From assembly GCA_900549335.1 (NCBI GenBank), contig UROJ01000032.1:1-10451 (forward strand): a DNA stretch of 10,451 nucleotides. Reading direction: 5' to 3'. This DNA is from an uncultured Collinsella sp. Its GTDB lineage: Bacteria > Actinomycetota > Coriobacteriia > Coriobacteriales > Coriobacteriaceae. Shown piece after piece: positions 6,569-10,451 of the stretch (its first letter is position 1; every line of letters begins with the position of its first letter). A model generated the notes under the pieces. That model did no database searches. It had not been told where the DNA came from and saw only the letters and a program-made list of their open reading frames with translations. The position numbers and the translations under genes are program-made.

Positions 6569-6601
6569 CCGCGTGGTTGGAATGGGCCGGCCACGCGGCC
6601 C
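6569..6601 (+). promoter_or_regulatory. Hairpin in the ptsI-kinase spacer with an alternative fold
   Basis: CCGCGTGG (6569-6576) pairs perfectly with CCACGCGG (6591-6598) around a 14-nt loop. GGGCCG (6584-6589) can instead pair with CGGCCC (6596-6601). There is no T run after either, so an intrinsic terminator is unlikely. An RNA stability or processing element between cotranscribed genes is the simplest reading. Confidence 0.4.
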
Positions 6602-6625
6602 TCACATATACAGGGGGTACTGTAA

Positions 6626-7558
6626 ATGTTCTACACGCTAACCGCTAACCCGGCTGTCGACATGACGGTTTCGAGCTCTCCGCTCGAGCCCGACGAGAAC
6701 GTCCGCACCGGCTCGGCCAGCTACACGGCTAACGGCAAGGGCCTCGACGTGTCCTTCGCCTTTAAGAAGATGGGCGTCGACACCGTCGCGCTCGGCTTCT
6801 TCGCTGGCTTCACGGGCAAGTTCATCGTCGAGGAGGTCATGAACCTGGGTTGCCTCTGCCGCCCGGTCTGGACCGACGGTATCACGCGCATTAACACCTA
6901 CGTCAACGATGGCCAGCACGAGTACGGCATCCTGAACCCGGGTGCTCCTATTACGCCGCAGCACCAGGAGGAGCTCTACAACATCCTGGACACCGCGGGC
7001 GATCTCGAGTGCCTGATCGTTTCCGGCTCCGTGCCTCCCAAAGCTACGCCCGACTTCCTGGCTCAGGTCATGGAGCACGCTCAGGCTCGTGGCGCCGACG
7101 TCGTCCTGGACCTGTCCTCCGACAAGCTCAAGGAGCTCGCTCACAAGAAGCCGCTGCTCATCAAGCCGAACCATCACGAGATGAAGGCCATCTTCGGCGT
7201 GCCGGTCGACACCGACGACGAGGTCCGCGTTGCCATGAAGATGGCTCACGACGCTGGCGTTCAGAACGTGCTGCTCACCCGTGGTAGCCGCGGCGACGCT
7301 TACTTCTCCAACGGCGAGGATATTTGGTACGCCAAGCGTGAGTTCAACATCAAGCTGGTTTCTTCTGTCTGCGCCGGCGACTGCACCCTCGCTGCGTTCC
7401 TGCACAAGTGGTACAGGGATCGCGACAACGTCGAGGAGGCCATGAAGCTCGCTATGGCCACCGGCGCCAACGTTGCCGAGTCCGTCGGCATCGGCGACTT
7501 CGGTCACGTCGACGAGTACAGCAAGCGCGTTGCTGTCCGCAAGCTCGATCGTCAGTAA
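6626..7558 (+). CDS. 1-phosphofructokinase-like PfkB-family sugar kinase (first copy)
   Basis: A 310-residue cytosolic kinase of the PfkB/ribokinase family, in the 1-phosphofructokinase, tagatose-6-phosphate kinase and Pfk-2 group. It probably phosphorylates the sugar phosphate delivered by the nearby permease. It starts with MFYTLTANPAVDMTV, the usual opening of this group. IVSGSVPP is at about 131-138, LLIKPNHHEM at 177-186, and the catalytic aspartate is residue 252 in SVCAGDCTLAAFL. Three positions differ from the common pattern: the first glycine of GAGD is cysteine 249, the asparagine of GKGxNV is aspartate 41, and TRGSRGDA replaces the usual TLGGAGA-type run. AGGGGG lies 8 bases before the ATG at 6626. 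About half its residues match the second copy by eye. With Asp41 in the substrate site it may use a different substrate, so fructose 1-phosphate is less certain here than for the second copy. Confidence 0.85.
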   Translation: MFYTLTANPAVDMTVSSSPLEPDENVRTGSASYTANGKGLDVSFAFKKMGVDTVALGFFAGFTGKFIVEEVMNLGCLCRPVWTDGITRINTYVNDGQHEYGILNPGAPITPQHQEELYNILDTAGDLECLIVSGSVPPKATPDFLAQVMEHAQARGADVVLDLSSDKLKELAHKKPLLIKPNHHEMKAIFGVPVDTDDEVRVAMKMAHDAGVQNVLLTRGSRGDAYFSNGEDIWYAKREFNIKLVSSVCAGDCTLAAFLHKWYRDRDNVEEAMKLAMATGANVAESVGIGDFGHVDEYSKRVAVRKLDRQ

Positions 7559-7586
7559 TCGAAACGCGACATATTCGTGCGCATGC

Positions 7587-7618
7587 GGCGCCCCGGTTTC
7601 GGCTGGGGCGCCTTTTTT
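7587..7618 (+). terminator. Intrinsic terminator after the first kinase
   Basis: A perfect 8-bp GC stem, GGCGCCCC (7587-7594) with GGGGCGCC (7605-7612), encloses a 10-nt loop and is followed by six T at 7613-7618. It should end the ptsH-ptsI-kinase transcript and make the second kinase a separate unit. Confidence 0.92.
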
Positions 7619-7707
7619 GTTCCGTTATTGGAGAGAGATGCTCTGCCGTACTTCATCGCTTCCACACCGTTCACCGAGTTGTCCTAGCCTTTTACCGTTG
7701 GGTGGAA

Positions 7708-7739
7708 TATACTTTCATTAACACGTTACTTCGTGAAAG
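7708..7739 (+). promoter_or_regulatory. Candidate promoter and operator of the second kinase
   Basis: TATACT at 7708-7713 is a good -10 box about 35 bp before the start codon; no strong -35 is visible at 16-18 bp. CTTTCA (7712-7717) overlaps it and TGAAAG (7734-7739) lies downstream as its inverted copy, overlapping the ribosome binding site. These hexamers are the same as the arms of the palindrome at 1780-1794 before the permease gene, which hints at shared control by the RpiR-type regulator. The repeat is short and one arm doubles as the Shine-Dalgarno sequence, so chance is possible. Confidence 0.35.
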
Positions 7740-7747
7740 GAACATTC

Positions 7748-8680
7748 ATGATTTACACGCTCACTGCAAATCCCGCCATTGACTACAACATCGCCTGCGA
7801 CGGCCTTGCTGCCAACACCGTCACGCGTACCCGTAACGCCGTCTACACGCCCAACGGCAAGGGTCTCAACGTCTCGTTCACCCTCGATCACTACGGTGTC
7901 GACACCACGATCCTGGGCTTTTTCGCCGGCTTCTCGGGCGAGTTTATCGTTAAGGGCGCCGAGGCCCTGGGCGTGCCCGTCAAGCCCGTTTGGACCGACG
8001 GCATCACGCGCGTCAACGTGTTCCTCAATGCCGGACCCGACACCGAGTACAACATGGTCAACGCCGGTGCCGCCATCAACGAGGCCAACGAGCAGGAGAT
8101 GTTTGAGCTCATCGATTCGCTCGATGACATGACCTGCCTGGTCATCAGCGGCTCGCTGCCTCCCAACACTTCCGAGGGCTTCTTGGCCGAGGTCCTGCGC
8201 CGCGTCAAGGCCAAGGGGGCCGAGTTCGTCCTCGACATCTCGAGCCATCAGCTGGCAGACCTCATTGCCATGGAGCCGCTGCTGATCAAGCCCAATGACG
8301 ACGAGCTGCTCGACATCTTTGGCATTAAGGTGAGCGGTGGCGACGATGAGTCCGTCAAGGGCGCTATGGCCGAGCTGCACGCTAAGGGCGCCAAGAACGT
8401 GCTGCTGACCCTCGGTGGCGCCGGTGCGTACTTCTCCAACGGCGAGCACATCTGGTTTGCCAATCGCACCTTCGACGTCAAGCTGCTGTCGACGGTGTGC
8501 GCCGGCGATTCCTCGCTCGCTGCCTTCCTGTCCGTATGGCACGACGCTCCCGAGCGCGTCGAGGATGCCCTCCGTCTGTCGATGGCCACCGGCGCCAACG
8601 TGGTCGAGTGCCCGGGCCTGGGCGACTTTGCCAAGGTGGACGAATATAAGAAGCACATCGAGGTTCGTCAGGTCTGCTAG
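7748..8680 (+). CDS. fruK: 1-phosphofructokinase-like PfkB-family kinase (second copy)
   Basis: A 310-residue cytosolic PfkB-family kinase, most likely converting fructose 1-phosphate and ATP to fructose 1,6-bisphosphate, the step after uptake by a fructose PTS. It opens with MIYTLTANPAIDYNI, close to the FruK start. The substrate motif NGKGLNVS keeps asparagine 41, LVISGSLPPN is at about 131-140, LLIKPNDDEL at 178-187, TLGGAGAYF at 221-229, and the catalytic aspartate is residue 254 in STVCAGDSSLAAFL. As in the first copy, cysteine (251) replaces the first glycine of GAGD. I chose the ATG at 7748 because it aligns with FruK and AAAGGAA lies 5-8 bases before it; a GTG at 7733 would add five residues. 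It has its own terminators before and behind. The substrate could also be tagatose 6-phosphate or fructose 6-phosphate, but the PTS context favours fructose 1-phosphate. Confidence 0.88.
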   Translation: MIYTLTANPAIDYNIACDGLAANTVTRTRNAVYTPNGKGLNVSFTLDHYGVDTTILGFFAGFSGEFIVKGAEALGVPVKPVWTDGITRVNVFLNAGPDTEYNMVNAGAAINEANEQEMFELIDSLDDMTCLVISGSLPPNTSEGFLAEVLRRVKAKGAEFVLDISSHQLADLIAMEPLLIKPNDDELLDIFGIKVSGGDDESVKGAMAELHAKGAKNVLLTLGGAGAYFSNGEHIWFANRTFDVKLLSTVCAGDSSLAAFLSVWHDAPERVEDALRLSMATGANVVECPGLGDFAKVDEYKKHIEVRQVC

Positions 8681-8702
8681 CCGCATCGAAAAATCGCTGC
8701 CG

Positions 8703-8738
8703 AACACCCGCTTTGGATCTCCGAGGCGGGTGTTTTTT
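8703..8738 (+). terminator. Intrinsic terminator after the second kinase
   Basis: A perfect 9-bp stem, AACACCCGC (8703-8711) with GCGGGTGTT (8726-8734), encloses a 14-nt loop and runs into six T at 8733-8738. It starts 22 bp after the stop codon. Confidence 0.92.
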
Positions 8739-8875
8739 GCTCGCTGAACGCATATGGCGTCTGCTGTCTCGTTTTATGGAATTGACGACGCGATTGCGTG
8801 TGCGCGCTTTCTCGTTTCTTGTTAGACTTCTTGAGAACCATCGATTAACGCTCACAAGTGCAGGAGGCCATAGGC

Positions 8876-10270
8876 ATGTGCAATGTTTCGCTCAACGGTA
8901 ATCAACCGTCCGATGCGTCCCTGTGCGTCCTACGCGCGCTTGAGGCGGCTGGTCTTGAGGCTTGGTACGTGGGCGGTTGGGTGCGCGACGCCCTGATGGG
9001 GTGCCCCAGCCACGATGTTGATATGTGCTGTAGCGGCCTGTGGCAGGAGTCCAAGGCGGCGCTCGAGGCCGCCGGCATCGCGGTTGTGGAGTCTGGCATT
9101 AAATTTGGCGGAATCACGGCTATTTCCGATGGCGAGCGTATCGAGGTCACCACGTACCGTTTGGATGGCTTTTACACCGATGGTCGCCATCCCCAGAGTG
9201 TGGAGCGTGCCGCCTCGCTCGAGGACGATCTGGCGCGCCGCGACTTTACCGTCAACGCCATGGCCTGGCATCCCGAGCGCGGGCTTGTCGACCGCTACGA
9301 CGGCCAGGGTGACTTGGAGCGCAAGCTGATTCGCGCTGTCGGCGATCCCAAGTGTCGCTTTAACGAGGACGCCCTGCGCATGTTGCGTGCGGTGCGCTTT
9401 GCCTGCCGCCTGGACTTTATGATTGAGCCCGAGACTAAGCGAGCGCTTGCCGAGTGCGCGCCGCTGCTCGACGCCGTGGCGCGCGAGCGTGTGGGTATTG
9501 AGCTCGAGGGCATTCTTTCGACCGGTCATGGGGGAGACGCGATGCTGCGCTACCCCGAGCTCATCTGCGCCGCCGTGCCCGAGTTGGCAGCGGGTCGCGG
9601 GTTTGATCAGCGCAGTGTCTATCATGCGTTTAACGTCTACGAGCATATCGCCCGTGTGCTTACGGTGGCGGGGGAGCTCGCGCTGTGTGACGGCGTCGCG
9701 CCCTCGTCGAGCCTTATGTGGGCGGCGTTTTTGCACGATGTGTCCAAGCCCGAGTGTTTCACGGTCGATCACGCCGGCAGCGGACACTTCTACGGTCATC
9801 CCGAGCTCGGCGCCAAGAAAGCGCGCGTCATTATGGATCGCCTGGCGCTCTCGCACGACCTGGTGCGCGACGTGTGCCTGCTCATCAAATATCACGACAA
9901 GCCGCTGCGCCCCGAGCGCTCCTGCCTGCTCAATATGATGCGCGCGCTTTCGGGCGAGGGCGTCGACACGCCGCGTTTGATGGACGAGCTCATGGATCTT
10001 AAGCGTGCCGACACGCTCGGCAAGGCCCCGTCGTGCTTCTATTACGTTGAGACGATTGAGGAGATGCGCGCGATGGCGCACGAGCTGCTGAAGGCGGGGG
10101 AGCCCTATACGCTCAAGATGCTCGCCATCAACGGCGGCGACCTGATCCGTGCCGGAGTCAAGCCCGGGCCGGAACTGGGGCAGCTACTCAACTCCGCCCT
10201 CGACGCCGTGATCGAAGACAACATCCCCAACGAGCGCGAAGCTCTTTTGGTCCATCTCAACTTGAATTAG
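8876..10270 (+). CDS. cca: CCA tRNA nucleotidyltransferase with HD domain
   Basis: A 464-residue class II nucleotidyltransferase that builds or repairs the 3' CCA end of tRNAs in the cytosol. The catalytic head has YVGGWVRDALMG at about 31-42 and the metal-binding pair DVD at 47-49. RRDFTVNAMA lies at 121-130, and NEDALRMLRAVRFACRL, the base-recognition segment, follows. The C-terminal half is an HD domain, with YHAFNVYEH, the HD pair at 287-288 in FLHDVSKPE and further histidines in HFYGHPELG and YHDKPLRPE. I chose the ATG at 8876 because AGGAGG lies 8 bases upstream; an in-frame GTG at 8858 would overlap that site. The close relatives are poly(A) polymerases, and the two cannot be fully told apart by eye. 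A tRNA gene follows but has its own promoter. The gap before this gene (8739-8875) shows only an extended -10-like TGTTAGACT at 8820-8828. Confidence 0.9.
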   Translation: MCNVSLNGNQPSDASLCVLRALEAAGLEAWYVGGWVRDALMGCPSHDVDMCCSGLWQESKAALEAAGIAVVESGIKFGGITAISDGERIEVTTYRLDGFYTDGRHPQSVERAASLEDDLARRDFTVNAMAWHPERGLVDRYDGQGDLERKLIRAVGDPKCRFNEDALRMLRAVRFACRLDFMIEPETKRALAECAPLLDAVARERVGIELEGILSTGHGGDAMLRYPELICAAVPELAAGRGFDQRSVYHAFNVYEHIARVLTVAGELALCDGVAPSSSLMWAAFLHDVSKPECFTVDHAGSGHFYGHPELGAKKARVIMDRLALSHDLVRDVCLLIKYHDKPLRPERSCLLNMMRALSGEGVDTPRLMDELMDLKRADTLGKAPSCFYYVETIEEMRAMAHELLKAGEPYTLKMLAINGGDLIRAGVKPGPELGQLLNSALDAVIEDNIPNEREALLVHLNLN

Positions 10271-10300
10271 CTACCCAGTTTACCTGTGTGTTCCATAACC

Positions 10301-10323
10301 TGCCGACAATTTTTCGGCAATTT
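10301..10323 (+). terminator. Weak candidate terminator after cca
   Basis: TGCCGA (10301-10306) pairs with TCGGCA (10314-10319) around a T-rich 7-nt loop and is followed only by ATTT. The stem is short and the T run poor, so termination would be partial at best. Confidence 0.4.
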
Positions 10324-10334
10324 GGAATTTCTTC

Positions 10335-10363
10335 TTGCGCTTGCGTTTTTTGTCCCGTAATAT
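10335..10363 (+). promoter_or_regulatory. Promoter of the tRNA-Glu gene
   Basis: TTGCGC (10335-10340) and TAATAT (10358-10363) are separated by exactly 17 bp, a good sigma-70 type arrangement in an AT-rich stretch. Transcription would start near 10370, giving a 5' leader of about 28 bases, and the bases after the -10 turn GC-rich as is usual for stable RNA promoters. Confidence 0.65.
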
Positions 10364-10397
10364 ATTTCCTCGCAGCACGGCAGTGCAGATGTCATGT

Positions 10398-10451
10398 GGC
10401 CCGTTCGTCTAGCGGTTTAGGACGCCGCCCTCTCAAGGCGGAGATCACCAG
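10398..10451 (+). tRNA. tRNA-Glu (anticodon CTC), 3' end outside window
   Basis: The first 54 bases of a tRNA. GGCCCGTTCGTCTAG matches the 5' acceptor and D-arm start of bacterial tRNA-Glu. The anticodon stem CCGCC (10425-10429) pairs with GGCGG (10437-10441) around the 7-base loop CTCTCAA. The anticodon CTC at 10432-10434 reads GAG. The T arm and acceptor 3' strand are cut off, so the encoded CCA cannot be judged. More tRNAs may follow outside the window. Confidence 0.93.

Noticed and set aside
4821..6605. 594-codon open frame on the minus strand, opposite ptsI
   Set aside because: Same antisense composition effect; no recognisable motif or ribosome binding site, and it spans nearly the whole of a clear enzyme I gene.
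6638..8707. Long minus-strand frames opposite both kinases
   Set aside because: Their sequences resemble each other only because the sense genes are paralogues; composition is typical of antisense shadows.
10341..10366. TTGCGT with TATATT as an alternative tRNA promoter
   Set aside because: The spacing is only 14 bp, while TTGCGC with TAATAT has the standard 17 bp.
1..10451. A hidden defence system, prophage or toxin-antitoxin module
   Set aside because: Every substantial plus-strand or minus-strand gene is accounted for by DNA repair, sugar uptake or tRNA functions; no candidate genes remain.

Overview
The window looks like chromosomal DNA from a high-GC Gram-positive gut bacterium of the class Coriobacteriia, most likely a Collinsella-type organism. 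This rests on the general look of the proteins, the high GC in coding regions with AT-rich promoters and U-rich terminators, and clear AGGAGG-type ribosome binding sites. The taxon is an inference; no search was run.

Layout, left to right. Positions 1-732 hold the C-terminal part of the DNA repair ATPase RecN. A two-sided hairpin (751-783) separates it from a convergent RpiR-family (HTH + SIS) regulator at 1649-792 on the minus strand. A 272-bp divergent region with repeated CTTTCACC/TGAAAG motifs leads into a fructose-type PTS permease (1922-3925) with fused domains in the order IIB-IIC-IIA, followed by a strong terminator. A 525-bp gene-free stretch (3926-4450) contains two different large inverted repeats: an 87-bp imperfect palindrome, and a 129-bp element with perfect 31-bp arms and a nested hairpin. 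Next to it is a promoter and a leader that can either sequester or free the ptsH ribosome binding site. Then come ptsH (HPr, 4451-4714), a terminator-like hairpin, ptsI (enzyme I, 4848-6551), and two PfkB-family 1-phosphofructokinase-like kinases (6626-7558 and 7748-8680), each followed by its own terminator. The right end holds a tRNA nucleotidyltransferase with an HD domain (8876-10270) and the start of a tRNA-Glu(CTC) gene with its own promoter (10398 to the edge).

The genes from 792 to 8680 form a complete sugar uptake module. Enzyme I takes phosphate from PEP and passes it to HPr, then to the C-terminal IIA and the N-terminal IIB of the permease. The permease imports the sugar, presumably fructose, as a phosphate ester, and the PfkB kinases add the second phosphate for glycolysis. 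The divergent SIS-domain regulator could sense a sugar phosphate from this route. Having the general PTS proteins beside one fructose permease suggests that fructose is a main PTS substrate here.

Most of the window is ordinary metabolism. The least explained parts are the two inverted-repeat elements, the possible RNA switch in front of ptsH, and the active-site substitutions in the paired kinases. I found no CRISPR array, transposase, phage gene or defence system.
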